Below, in pieces: positions 18,188-27,665 of a stretch of DNA of 35,000 nucleotides; the first letter of the stretch is position 1, and every line of letters begins with the position of its first letter. Under the pieces are notes generated by a model that worked only from the letters and a program-made list of their open reading frames with translations, ran no database searches and had not been told where the DNA came from. The stretch spans positions 1 through 35,000 of the forward strand of contig JAKAFO010000005.1 in the NCBI GenBank assembly GCA_021819735.1. Direction: 5' to 3'. Position numbers and translations under genes: made by a program. Source of the DNA: Deltaproteobacteria bacterium. GTDB lineage: Bacteria > Desulfobacterota > Desulfobacteria > Desulfobacterales > Desulfosarcinaceae.

Positions 18188-18207
18188 GGATGCGGCGGCT
18201 CGCATCC
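18188..18207 (+). other. Hairpin after the serine hydrolase gene
   Basis: GGATGCG (18188-18194) and CGCATCC (18201-18207) form a perfect 7 bp stem with a 6-base loop, 17 bases after the stop codon. No T-run follows, so it may stabilise the 3' end or be a weak terminator. The rest of the gap up to mreB (to 18414) is AT-rich with no confident promoter. Confidence 0.4.
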
Positions 18208-18411
18208 ATGACTCTCCTTGGTGTGGAAGGTTTGGGTATTTTTATGAAATTATCACGCAATTTCCATAATTTATTCTTGAAAAGCCCCCGTGTTTCTGGT
18301 AGCCAGTTGTGAGTAATCCGGCTTTTTCATCCGAAAGCACGGGCGGAGCACAGGAGTGAGTGGCGTGGGGAAGCTTTTCAGGTCATTACCCCTAAACAAT
18401 AGGAAGTTTGA

Positions 18412-19458
<1,047 letters not shown>

Positions 19459-19462
19459 CCCA

Positions 19463-20290
19463 ATGTTCTCCAAACAAATGGCGATGATCGTAGGCATCAT
19501 TGTGCTGATCACCATCAGCATCATGATGCTTTCACTTAGCAGTCGCCGCCCTTATCCAGCCCATGGACCAGGGCGATTCGCTATCGCGCTGGTGGCCCCG
19601 TTCCAAAAAGCGATCAGCCATACCTCTCGTTTTTTTCGAGATATCTGGGCGCATTACTTCTTCCTGGTATCCGTAGCCGAGGAAAATGCGCAATTGCGCG
19701 AAAAAGCCCAGCAAACCATAGCGTTACAGCACCGGAACGAAGAGTTGATGCAAACCAACGAGCGGCTGAGCAAATTGCTCGCTTTGCATCGGGATCTTCA
19801 ACAGCCGGGCGTCGCCGCACAGGTTGTAGGCAAAGATCCATCCCCATGGTTCCAGACGGTTCTCGTCGATAAAGGGCGACAAGATGGCGTGGATATCGGC
19901 TATCCGGTTATCAACCCGGAAGGCATCGTGGGATTGGTAGTGGAAGCAGGCGGAAATTCCGCTAAGGTCATGCTCATCACCGACCCCAACAGCGCCGTCG
20001 ATGCGGTTCTTCAGAAAAGTCGAGCCCGCGCCATCATAAAGGGCGGGACCTCCGGTTATTGCGTACTACACTACGTCTTGCGCAAGCATACAGTCGAAAT
20101 CGGCGATTCCGTGATCTCTTCGGGCATGGACGGTGTGTTCCCCAAGGGACTGCCGATCGGGCAGGTATTGGAGATCGTCGACAACGAATCGGGGATTTTT
20201 CAGGATGTGAGTGTCATGCCATATGTGGATTTCGAGCGCTTGGAAGAGGTGTTGATTGTGCCGCCGGTCAACCCGCCTAAACCAACATGA
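19463..20290 (+). CDS. mreC: Rod-shape-determining protein MreC
   Basis: Bitopic inner-membrane protein (275 residues) whose periplasmic domain activates PBP2 in the elongasome. A short cytoplasmic tail precedes one membrane helix (about residues 7-26). A coiled coil follows (about 70-112, with EENAQLREKAQQTIALQHRN), then the beta-barrel MreC domain. Typical blocks in that domain are VVGKDPSPWFQTVLVDKG, GIVGLVVEAG and VISSGMDGVFPKGLPIG. The start lies 4 bases after the mreB stop and the 3' end overlaps mreD (ATGA), so translation is probably coupled. Confidence 0.96.
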   Translation: MFSKQMAMIVGIIVLITISIMMLSLSSRRPYPAHGPGRFAIALVAPFQKAISHTSRFFRDIWAHYFFLVSVAEENAQLREKAQQTIALQHRNEELMQTNERLSKLLALHRDLQQPGVAAQVVGKDPSPWFQTVLVDKGRQDGVDIGYPVINPEGIVGLVVEAGGNSAKVMLITDPNSAVDAVLQKSRARAIIKGGTSGYCVLHYVLRKHTVEIGDSVISSGMDGVFPKGLPIGQVLEIVDNESGIFQDVSVMPYVDFERLEEVLIVPPVNPPKPT

Positions 20291-20799
20291 CCATACTTTT
20301 TTACATCATGGTTTCGCTTTGCCTGGTGCTGATCAAGACCACCTTGATTCCCACCCTGCCGCTGTTCGAGAAGTTCTACGACTTGTTGATTCCCATCATC
20401 GTTTACCTCAGTTTTTTTCGAAGTAAATTCGAGGGGATTCCCATCGTGGTGTTCTTCGGGCTGATCATGGACAGCCTGTGTGGCGGACCGATGGGTCTGT
20501 ACACCGTCACCTATATATGGCTCTATGCCGGCATGCGCTGGACCTCCCAATTTTTGCATACCGGCAGTTTTGTGCTGCTGACCGTGGCCGTGGCCATCGG
20601 TGTCGTTTTTGAAATCGCTGTTCTTTTGGGATATATGGCCTTTCTGGCACCGAGCGCCAGCATCCCGCAGGATGCAGTGAAAACCGTGATCCTCCAAATC
20701 ATGTGGGCGCTCTTAACGGGACCTTTGATCATGGCGATCATCGAATGGGCGCAAAAACAATTGGATCTTTGGCGTACCAAGATTTTCGCCGATCTATGA
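20287..20799 (+). CDS. mreD: Rod-shape-determining protein MreD
   Basis: Small polytopic inner-membrane elongasome component (170 residues). The sequence is almost entirely hydrophobic, with about five or six membrane helices, and has the typical mid-protein block GIPIVVFFGLIMDSLCGGPMGLYTV. The ATG overlaps the mreC stop codon. About 50 bases separate it from the PBP2 gene. Assignment rests on hydrophobicity, this block and the unbroken mreBCD order. Confidence 0.93.
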   Translation: MTILFYIMVSLCLVLIKTTLIPTLPLFEKFYDLLIPIIVYLSFFRSKFEGIPIVVFFGLIMDSLCGGPMGLYTVTYIWLYAGMRWTSQFLHTGSFVLLTVAVAIGVVFEIAVLLGYMAFLAPSASIPQDAVKTVILQIMWALLTGPLIMAIIEWAQKQLDLWRTKIFADL

Positions 20800-20851
20800 A
20801 GGCTTTTGATTCAGACAACCCATCTGTTCATAACTCTGCGGACATTAAACC

Positions 20852-22762
20852 GTGCGTCATTATTTAGAGAGCATAGACAGTGAATGGTTCAATCGACGCA
20901 TGGTTGGTGTGTTTGTGCTCGTTTTGATCGCCTTTGCGGTGCTGGTCGTAAGGCTGATCTATCTGCAGATCATCGAAGGCAAGGAATTCAGGCGCCTGTC
21001 CGAAATCAACAGCATCCGTCTTCAGGATATTGATGCGCCCAGAGGCCTCATACTGGACAATGCCAATAATATCCTGGTGGACAACCGGCCTTCTTTCGAC
21101 CTTTATATCGTTTTAAAGGATGCCAAGCCTGTTGATAAAACCCTGGCAAAAGTTGCAGGCCTGATCGGTGAGCCGGTGGAGCAACTGGAGGCGCGCTTGA
21201 AGGGCGCCAAGAAGCGTGGTGCCTATGCCCCCTTGCTGATCAAAGCCGATATCGGGCGCGACATGCTGGCGGGAATTGAAGTCCATAAGTTCGAATTGCC
21301 CGGAGTAGTGGTGCATGTGGTGCCCAGACGTCATTATATATTCGAGCAGCACGCCGCCCATCTTCTGGGCTATATGGGTGAGATCAATCAGGATGAACTG
21401 TTGGCCTCACCTTATGCCGATTGCAAGAGCGGGGATTCCATCGGCAAGTTCGGCATGGAAAAGGCATACGAAGGGATCTTGCGTGGCAAGCGCGGCGGGC
21501 GGCAAGTGGAGGTCAATGCCAATGGGCAGGTCGTGAGGGTCCTTAACACGGTGGATGCCCAGCCCGGTCAGAATATTGTGATGACCATCGATCACGCGGT
21601 CCAAATAAGAGCCGAAGAACTGCTGCAAGGTCGGGTCGGCGCCGCGGTGGCCATCGATCCCAACAGTGGGCGAATTTTAGCCATGGCCAGCAACCCTTCC
21701 TTCGACCCGAATATATTTGTCGTCGGGGTGACCCGTGATCAATGGAGCGGACTGGTTTCAAATCCATTCCGTCCGTTGGAAAACAAAGCGATCCAAGCCG
21801 AATATCCACCGGCTTCAACCTATAAGATCGTCACAGCCCTGGCAGGTTTGGAAGAGGGGGTCATCGACAACCACAGCACCTATTACTGCCCGGGATTTTA
21901 CAGGTTTGGAAACCGCGCCTACCGATGCTGGAGAAAAGGTGGGCATGGCGAAGTACAATTTAACAAGGCGCTATCGCAGTCCTGCGACGTTTATTTTTAT
22001 CAGGTGGGAGAGGCCCTCGGCGTTGATCGTCTGGCCAAGCATGCCACTGCACTTGGGTTGGGACACGTCACGGGAATCAACCTGGACCGTGAATCCAGGG
22101 GATTGATTCCAACAGCCGAATGGAAATTGAAGCGCTTCGGCGTGCCTTGGCAAAAGGGCGAGACCTTGTCCATCGCCATCGGCCAGGGGTTCAACCTGGT
22201 GACGCCGCTGCAAATGGCCGTTCTTGCCGCCACGGTCGGGAACGGCGGAACCCGATACAAGCCTTATATGGTTCAAGAAATCAAATCAATCGATGGCCAA
22301 ACCAGCTTTTCGACCACGCCCGAAGTAATGGCTCGCTTGAAGCTTAAGGCCAACACCATTCCCCTTGTCCACCAGGCGCTATTGGAGGTTGTCAATGATG
22401 CCAGGGGCACGGCTTACTTGTCCCGCATCAAGGATTTGCCGATGGCCGGAAAGACCGGCACGGCCCAGGTGGTGGGGCGACCCAGCGATGGCGATGGCAA
22501 GGCCGATGCATCCCTGCCAAAAGATCATGCCTGGTTCGTCTGTTATGCGCCGTCGGAAAATCCCAAAATCGCCGTGGCGGTAATCATCGAACATGGTGAA
22601 CACGGTTCATCGGCCGCGGCGCCGGTAGCCCGTGAGATGGTTCGGGTTTACCTCAATCTACCGCCGGATAGCGTGACCGAGAAAATCGAAAAAGAAAAGA
22701 AGGAAAGGCTCGAGAAGCAAGCGGCCGTGGTGCTGGAAACCGGGGAGCAAGAAGAGGAGTAG
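20852..22762 (+). CDS. mrdA: Penicillin-binding protein 2 (elongation transpeptidase)
   Basis: Class B PBP that cross-links peptidoglycan together with RodA. The 636 residues comprise a short cytoplasmic tail, a membrane helix (about 17-40), a pedestal/dimerisation domain and the transpeptidase domain. The catalytic SxxK is Ser322-Thr-Tyr-Lys325, the second motif is SCD (Ser377-Cys378-Asp379) and the KTG triad begins at Lys534. Cys346, Cys359, His365 and Cys378 are spaced like the zinc-ligand positions reported for E. coli PBP2. The last 25 residues are charged (EKEKKERLEKQ). The GTG start at 20852 has no strong ribosome-binding site, but the preceding gene is close and later starts would remove part of the tail. 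rodA follows after 11 bases. Confidence 0.96.
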   Translation: MRHYLESIDSEWFNRRMVGVFVLVLIAFAVLVVRLIYLQIIEGKEFRRLSEINSIRLQDIDAPRGLILDNANNILVDNRPSFDLYIVLKDAKPVDKTLAKVAGLIGEPVEQLEARLKGAKKRGAYAPLLIKADIGRDMLAGIEVHKFELPGVVVHVVPRRHYIFEQHAAHLLGYMGEINQDELLASPYADCKSGDSIGKFGMEKAYEGILRGKRGGRQVEVNANGQVVRVLNTVDAQPGQNIVMTIDHAVQIRAEELLQGRVGAAVAIDPNSGRILAMASNPSFDPNIFVVGVTRDQWSGLVSNPFRPLENKAIQAEYPPASTYKIVTALAGLEEGVIDNHSTYYCPGFYRFGNRAYRCWRKGGHGEVQFNKALSQSCDVYFYQVGEALGVDRLAKHATALGLGHVTGINLDRESRGLIPTAEWKLKRFGVPWQKGETLSIAIGQGFNLVTPLQMAVLAATVGNGGTRYKPYMVQEIKSIDGQTSFSTTPEVMARLKLKANTIPLVHQALLEVVNDARGTAYLSRIKDLPMAGKTGTAQVVGRPSDGDGKADASLPKDHAWFVCYAPSENPKIAVAVIIEHGEHGSSAAAPVAREMVRVYLNLPPDSVTEKIEKEKKERLEKQAAVVLETGEQEEE

Positions 22763-22773
22763 GAAATATTGCC

Positions 22774-23883
22774 ATGATGATCGACCGGCGCCTTGTTGAA
22801 TATTTCGATTGGTGGATGCTTTTTCTGACCCTGATGGCCGGCGGCATCGGCCTGGTGGCCCTTTACAGCGCCGTTCATGCAGGGGCGGACAATCCTTTAT
22901 CGGGGCTTTTCGTCAGACAATTGATTTGGTATGGCGCAGGCTTGTTCACGATGATCGTCGCCTTCCTGATCAGCTACAAAAGCTATGAGCGCTGGGGACT
23001 CCTGCTTTACCTCATATGCATCGGCCTTCTGGTGGCGGTTCTGCTTTTTGGCAAGTATGTGGGCGGATCTAAACGCTGGCTGGTGCTTGGCCCCGTATCC
23101 ATACAGCCGTCCGAGATGGTCAAGCTGGCGGTGATTATCTTGTTGTCCAAATATTATGCTAAAATTGCCAGGGCTGACGGCATCCGATTACGGGAGATGA
23201 TCGTGCCCGTTATCATTACAGCGATTCCTTTTATCCTGATCGTACGCCAACCTGATTTGGGGACAGCGATGCTAGTCGGCTTAGTAGCCGCCTCCATTAC
23301 TATGTATGTCAAAATCGAACGGCGAACTTTCATTGGATTGGTCGTCAGCGGTATCCTGGCGGTTCCCCTGGTGTGGTCTCTTTTGAAAGGTTATCAGAAG
23401 CAGCGTATCATGACCTTCCTGGACCCCAATCGAGACCCCCTGGGCGCCGGCTACCATATTATTCAATCCAAGATTGCCATCGGCTCGGGCATGCTGACGG
23501 GTAAAGGATTCCTGAAAGGAAGCCAAAATACTTTGGATTTCCTGCCCGAACACCATACCGATTTCATCTTCTCGGTGCTGGCCGAGGAGTGGGGGTTTCT
23601 GGGTGCGATTCTCATGCTGCTGGTTTTCCTGTTGATCATCATCTGGGGACTGCTGATCGCCCAGCGCTGCCGAGATCCTTTCGGAACGATCCTGGCGGTC
23701 GGGGTCACCGCCATGTTCACTTGGCAGGTGGTCATCAATACTGGGATGGTGATGGGATTGTTACCGGTGGTCGGCGTGACGCTGCCGCTCATCAGTTATG
23801 GCGGATCGTCGGTGATTACCATGCTGGCCGGTGTGGGATTGCTCTTGAACATCAGCATGCGCCGATTCATGTTTGAAAAATAG
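22774..23883 (+). CDS. rodA: Peptidoglycan glycosyltransferase RodA (SEDS family)
   Basis: Polytopic SEDS glycosyltransferase (369 residues) that polymerises lipid II during cell elongation, working with PBP2. About ten hydrophobic helices are visible. Diagnostic SEDS blocks are GGSKRWLVLGPVSIQPSEM, RQPDLGTAMLV with the conserved Asp, LPEHHTDFIFSVLAEEWG and LPLISYGGSS near the C-terminus. Two consecutive ATGs open the gene; I use the first. It immediately follows its cognate PBP2. The next gene, a bactofilin, begins 58 bases later after GGAGGAAG. Confidence 0.97.
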   Translation: MMIDRRLVEYFDWWMLFLTLMAGGIGLVALYSAVHAGADNPLSGLFVRQLIWYGAGLFTMIVAFLISYKSYERWGLLLYLICIGLLVAVLLFGKYVGGSKRWLVLGPVSIQPSEMVKLAVIILLSKYYAKIARADGIRLREMIVPVIITAIPFILIVRQPDLGTAMLVGLVAASITMYVKIERRTFIGLVVSGILAVPLVWSLLKGYQKQRIMTFLDPNRDPLGAGYHIIQSKIAIGSGMLTGKGFLKGSQNTLDFLPEHHTDFIFSVLAEEWGFLGAILMLLVFLLIIIWGLLIAQRCRDPFGTILAVGVTAMFTWQVVINTGMVMGLLPVVGVTLPLISYGGSSVITMLAGVGLLLNISMRRFMFEK

Positions 23884-23941
23884 CGGCGTATTATCTCTGG
23901 CACCCATGCCGCTGGAAAAGGAAAAGATTTGAGGAGGAAGT

Positions 23942-24391
23942 ATGCTAGGCAAGGATAAAAAAGGCGGCAGTACCGATTCCGCAACCATTTCCACGCTCTT
24001 AGGCAGGGATACGGTTATCGAAGGAACCTTGACCTTCAAGGAAACCATCCGCATCGATGGTCACATCAGCGGCAAACTGATCAGCCCCGAGGGTACTGTC
24101 ATTGTAGGTGAAAATGCAGTGCTTGATGCGGATATCCAGGTGGGCGTCGCGGTGATCCGCGGCAAGATCAACGGCAGGGTGGAGGCTTCCAAACGGATTG
24201 AAATCTACGCGCCTGCTCAGGTCAACGGCGACATCCATGCCCCGACCCTATCCATCGATTCGGGGGTATTTTTCAATGGCAACTGCAAAATGCAGACACC
24301 ACCCGCCAAGCCTATCAAAGGCTACGATAAGGCGGAGAAAGAGCCGCCCATCAAAGAGGCCCCAAACCCAAAGGCTGTAAAAAACCTTTGA
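23942..24391 (+). CDS. Bactofilin (polymer-forming cytoskeletal protein)
   Basis: A 149-residue bactofilin (DUF583) that should self-assemble into filaments without nucleotide. The central domain (about residues 20-115) has the regular short beta-strand repeat of a right-handed beta helix: TVIEGTLTFKETIRIDGHIS, VIRGKINGRVEA, INGDIHAPTLSIDSG-like repeats. An unstructured N-terminus (KDKKGG) and a Lys/Pro-rich tail flank it. It follows rodA with a strong GAGGAGG-type ribosome-binding site, which places it with the cell-shape genes. Bactofilins in other bacteria guide local wall synthesis, stalks or curvature; the role here is inferred. The ATP-synthase promoter overlaps its stop codon. Confidence 0.93.
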   Translation: MLGKDKKGGSTDSATISTLLGRDTVIEGTLTFKETIRIDGHISGKLISPEGTVIVGENAVLDADIQVGVAVIRGKINGRVEASKRIEIYAPAQVNGDIHAPTLSIDSGVFFNGNCKMQTPPAKPIKGYDKAEKEPPIKEAPNPKAVKNL

Positions 24392-24417
24392 CATTTCCAA
24401 TCGCCGGGTGCTACAAG
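24388..24417 (+). promoter_or_regulatory. Promoter of the ATP synthase operon
   Basis: A perfect TTGACA (24388-24393), an 18 bp spacer ending in TGC (extended -10 style) and TACAAG (24412-24417). The -35 element contains the stop codon of the bactofilin gene. The predicted leader is about 85 bases. Confidence 0.6.
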
Positions 24418-24507
24418 GACCCCTTGTTCGTTCCTGTCAGGTGTTTGTAAATTACAGTTATTTCAAAGTAATAGACCATAAAATGGAGTGGCACCGGAGG
24501 CGTCTTT

Positions 24508-24933
24508 ATGGTTGAAATCAACGGGACTATCCTAATTCAAATTGCTAATTTTCTCGTCCTCATTTTTGTTCTAAACATTGTCTTGTACAAACCCATCCGA
24601 AGTATTTTACGCCAACGCAAAGAAAGAATGCAGGGCTTGGAAGCCAGTGCCCAATCCACTGGCCGGCAGGCCGAGGAGCGCAATCAGGCTTACACGGATG
24701 GTCTCAAGGAAGCCCGTCTGAAAGGCCAAAAAGAAAAAGAAGCGCTTATGAAGGCCGCCAAAGACGAAGAACAGGCAATAGTCGCCAAAATCAATGCCAA
24801 GGGTCAGCAGGAATTGTCGGCGGTAAAGGAAAAAATTGCCAAAGATACAGATGCGGTTCGGAACGCATTGGAGAAGGAGGTCGATGCCTTTGCCAGTGCC
24901 ATTTCGCAGAAAATATTAGGGAGGACGGCTTAA
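24508..24933 (+). CDS. atpF': F-type ATP synthase subunit b' (first b subunit)
   Basis: Peripheral-stalk subunit (141 residues) joining the membrane sector to F1. One N-terminal membrane helix (ILIQIANFLVLIFVLNIVLY, residues about 8-27) is followed by PIRSILRQRKERM and a long charged alpha-helix (to about 135) able to form the b/b' coiled coil. It lacks the signal-peptide-like extension found on the next gene. GGAGG lies about 8 bases before the ATG. It opens the seven-gene atp operon and overlaps the next start by one base (TAATG). The paired b'/b arrangement occurs in phototrophs and many deltaproteobacteria. Confidence 0.93.
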   Translation: MVEINGTILIQIANFLVLIFVLNIVLYKPIRSILRQRKERMQGLEASAQSTGRQAEERNQAYTDGLKEARLKGQKEKEALMKAAKDEEQAIVAKINAKGQQELSAVKEKIAKDTDAVRNALEKEVDAFASAISQKILGRTA

Positions 24934-25544
24934 TGAAGATCGCGTGGCAGTGCAGCAGTATGCGGCATTTGAAAAGGAAAATGGCCGTGATTGCCATGGT
25001 GACCGTTGTTGCGCTGATAGCAGCGGCGGCACCGGTTTGGGCCAGCAGCGCAGAGGGCGGTCATGGCGGCGGATGGCAGGCAACCGATTGGTATCGGGTG
25101 ATGAACTTTGCCGTATTGGCTATCGGGCTTTTCATCGTGCTTAAAAAGCCGGCCTCCCAGGCACTTAACAGCCGTATTAAAGGTATCGCCCAGGAGATAG
25201 AGGATTTAGAGTCGCGCAAGCGAACGGCTGAGAAACAATTGGCCGAGTATAACGATCGGCTGGCCAAGCTGGACAAAGAGGCCGAGCAGATCGTGGCCGA
25301 ATACGTCCGGCAGGGCAAAGAGGCCAAAGCGCGCATTCTCAAAGAGGCGGAAGCAGCCGCCGAAAAACTTAAAGAGCAGGCTCATAAAAACATTGAGCAC
25401 GAGTTCAAAGAGGCCCGGATCAAATTGCAGCAGCACGTGGTCGAAAAGGCGCTGGCCAGGGCGGAACAGCTCATCAAAGAGAAAATCTCCGCCGAGGATC
25501 AGAACCGCCTTGTGGATGAATATCTAGATAAGGTGGTGGCATAA
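24933..25544 (+). CDS. atpF: F-type ATP synthase subunit b with signal-peptide-like N-terminus
   Basis: Second peripheral-stalk subunit (203 residues). Two hydrophobic stretches are visible. Residues 17-36 form a signal-peptide-like segment after a basic region (RHLKRK) and end in a plausible signal-peptidase site (VWA, residues 35-37). Residues about 56-70 (VMNFAVLAIGLFIVL) form the usual b-subunit membrane anchor. A long charged helix follows (to about 195), with LESRKRTAEKQLAEYNDRL typical of b. GGGAGG about 8 bases upstream supports the ATG at 24933, so the extension is probably translated. It overlaps atpH by one base. Cleavage would leave a b subunit with a short periplasmic N-terminus. 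Confidence 0.93.
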   Translation: MKIAWQCSSMRHLKRKMAVIAMVTVVALIAAAAPVWASSAEGGHGGGWQATDWYRVMNFAVLAIGLFIVLKKPASQALNSRIKGIAQEIEDLESRKRTAEKQLAEYNDRLAKLDKEAEQIVAEYVRQGKEAKARILKEAEAAAEKLKEQAHKNIEHEFKEARIKLQQHVVEKALARAEQLIKEKISAEDQNRLVDEYLDKVVA

Positions 25545-26095
25545 TGAAAAATTTGGCTATAGCACGGCGTTATGCCAAGGCCCTTTTAATCATCGGAAAA
25601 GAGGATGGGCAGACCGAGCAATATCGCCAGGAGCTGAATGGCGTCGCCCAATTGATGGTCGAAGACAAGCAGCTTTCCGATACGATCGCCAACCCCCTCT
25701 ATAAATCAGGCGACCGCAAGCAAGTTCTTCAGAAGATAATCGAGAAACTCAATCTTTCTAAAACGATGTCTTCCTTTCTGCTGTTGCTGTTCGAGAAGGG
25801 GCGTTTCGGTTTTGTCGGCAGCATCAATGATTTTTACCAGATGCTGGCGGACGAACTCAAGGGTGTCGCCCGGGCCAGTCTGGTTTCGGCAAGCCAATTG
25901 ACTTCCGAAGCCATCGAAAAAATTCGTTCGGCATTGTCCAAGAAGACAGGCAAGGATGTTCTTTTGCAGGTCGAACACGATCCCGCTCTCATTGGCGGCA
26001 TCGTTACCCGTATTGGGGATCTAATCTTGGATGGAAGCATCAAAACACAATTACTCAATATGAGGGAATCTTTGAGAAGGGGTGAGCGTGCATAA
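25544..26095 (+). CDS. atpH: F-type ATP synthase subunit delta
   Basis: Peripheral-stalk subunit linking b/b' to the top of F1 (183 residues, standard). The N-terminal six-helix domain starts with [18 protein letters not shown], the family signature. The C-terminal part contains [48 protein letters not shown], split here by wording only, with the conserved GGI and D-S positions typical of delta/OSCP. Both ends overlap neighbours by one base, indicating tight translational coupling. Confidence 0.96.
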   Translation: MKNLAIARRYAKALLIIGKEDGQTEQYRQELNGVAQLMVEDKQLSDTIANPLYKSGDRKQVLQKIIEKLNLSKTMSSFLLLLFEKGRFGFVGSINDFYQMLADELKGVARASLVSASQLTSEAIEKIRSALSKKTGKDVLLQVEHDPALIGGIVTRIGDLILDGSIKTQLLNMRESLRRGERA

Positions 26096-27612
26096 TGGAA
26101 CTAAGAGCCGAAGAAATTAGTCAAATTATCAAAGAGCAGATCACTGATTACGACAAGAAAGTCGAACTGAGCGAGACCGGAGTCGTCCTGTCCGTTGGCG
26201 ACGGAATTGCCCGCGTCTATGGCCTGGAAAAGGTCATGGCTCTGGAACTGGTCGAATTCCCCGGTGGCATCTTGGGCCTGGTGCTCAACCTTGAAGAAGA
26301 CAACGTGGGTATTGCCGTCATGGGCGAGGACATCCACATCAAGGAAGGCGATATCGTCAAGCGTACCGGAAGAATCGCCCAGGTACCGGTCGGCGAAGCC
26401 GTGCTCGGGCGCGTCGTAGACGCCATGGGCGCGCCAATCGACGGCAAAGGGCCGATCGACGCCAAAGAGTTCCGGCGCGTTGAAATGGTCGCCCCGGGTG
26501 TTATTCAACGTAAAAGCGTTCACGAGCCTTGTTACACCGGTTTGAAGGCCGTCGATGCCATGACGCCGGTCGGACGCGGTCAACGCGAACTGATCATTGG
26601 TGACCGCCAAATCGGCAAGACCGCTTGCGCCATCGATGCTATCCTGGCACAAAAGGATACCGATATCTATTGTATCTATGTGGCTTGTGGCCAGAAGAAA
26701 TCGACTGTCGCCCAGGTCCACGCCATCCTGGAAAAGCATGGCGCCATGGAGTACACCACCATCGTATCGGCCTGCGCCAGTGACCCTGCTACTTTGCAGT
26801 TTATCGCGCCTTACTCCGGCACGGCCATGGGCGAATATTTCCGCGACAAGGGGCAGCACGCCCTCATCATTTACGATGACTTGTCCAAGCAAGCAGCCGC
26901 TTATCGTCAGGTTTCCCTCTTGCTGCGCCGCCCGCCCGGACGCGAAGCATACCCCGGCGATATTTTTTATAACCACTCCCGACTGCTGGAGCGCTCGGCC
27001 AAGTTGAGCGACGAACTGGGTGCTGGGTCTCTGACCGCTCTGCCCATCATCGAAACCCAGGCCGGTGACGTTTCGGCTTACATTCCCACCAACGTTATTT
27101 CCATTACCGATGGGCAGATCTATCTCGAGCCGAGCTTGTTCTTCGCAGGTATTCGTCCCGCCATCAACGTGGGTCTTTCGGTTTCCCGCGTCGGTGGTGC
27201 CGCCCAAGTGAAAGCCATGAAGCAGGTGGCCGGCACGCTGCGTCTGAGCATGGCCCAGTACCGCGAACTGGAAGCTTTTGCCGCTTTCGGTAGCGATCTG
27301 GATGCCGCCACGCAGCGACAGTTGACCCGCGGCGCCCGTCTGGTGCAGATCCTCAAGCAGCCTCAGTATAAGCCGCTACCAATGGAAAAACAGGTAACGA
27401 TCCTCTTTGCAGGGTCGCGCGGCTACCTGGATAAGTACCCGGTGGAAGTGGTGACCAAATACGAGGCCGGTCTTTATCCGTTTATCGAGGAGCGCTTCCC
27501 CAAGGTCTTCGAGGGCCTCAAGTCTAAGAAAGTCATTGATGCCGATCTCGAAAAACTGATGAATGAGGCGTTGAAAGCCTACGATGAAGAGTTCAAGGAC
27601 ACCATCAAGTAG
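26095..27612 (+). CDS. atpA: F-type ATP synthase subunit alpha
   Basis: Non-catalytic nucleotide-binding F1 subunit (505 residues). The P-loop GDRQIGKT is at residues 169-176, the same position as in E. coli. The alpha/beta signature is represented by [23 protein letters not shown], and the arginine-finger region by [34 protein letters not shown] in this long conserved block. The N-terminal [14 protein letters not shown] is the delta-binding helix. The start overlaps the atpH stop by one base. No unusual insertions or losses are seen. Confidence 0.98.
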   Translation: MELRAEEISQIIKEQITDYDKKVELSETGVVLSVGDGIARVYGLEKVMALELVEFPGGILGLVLNLEEDNVGIAVMGEDIHIKEGDIVKRTGRIAQVPVGEAVLGRVVDAMGAPIDGKGPIDAKEFRRVEMVAPGVIQRKSVHEPCYTGLKAVDAMTPVGRGQRELIIGDRQIGKTACAIDAILAQKDTDIYCIYVACGQKKSTVAQVHAILEKHGAMEYTTIVSACASDPATLQFIAPYSGTAMGEYFRDKGQHALIIYDDLSKQAAAYRQVSLLLRRPPGREAYPGDIFYNHSRLLERSAKLSDELGAGSLTALPIIETQAGDVSAYIPTNVISITDGQIYLEPSLFFAGIRPAINVGLSVSRVGGAAQVKAMKQVAGTLRLSMAQYRELEAFAAFGSDLDAATQRQLTRGARLVQILKQPQYKPLPMEKQVTILFAGSRGYLDKYPVEVVTKYEAGLYPFIEERFPKVFEGLKSKKVIDADLEKLMNEALKAYDEEFKDTIK

Positions 27613-27665
27613 CTTTCACCATCGCGAAAGTGACTGCAGACTCATAACGATAAAGGCTTAGCTGT

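Noticed and set aside
18231-18270. Possible mreB promoter in the AT-rich region
   Set aside because: CATAAT could be a -10, but no acceptable -35 lies at 16-18 bp, so I did not list it.
26101-27207. Minus-strand frame of about 368 codons
   Set aside because: Antisense to atpA, one of the most conserved genes in bacteria.
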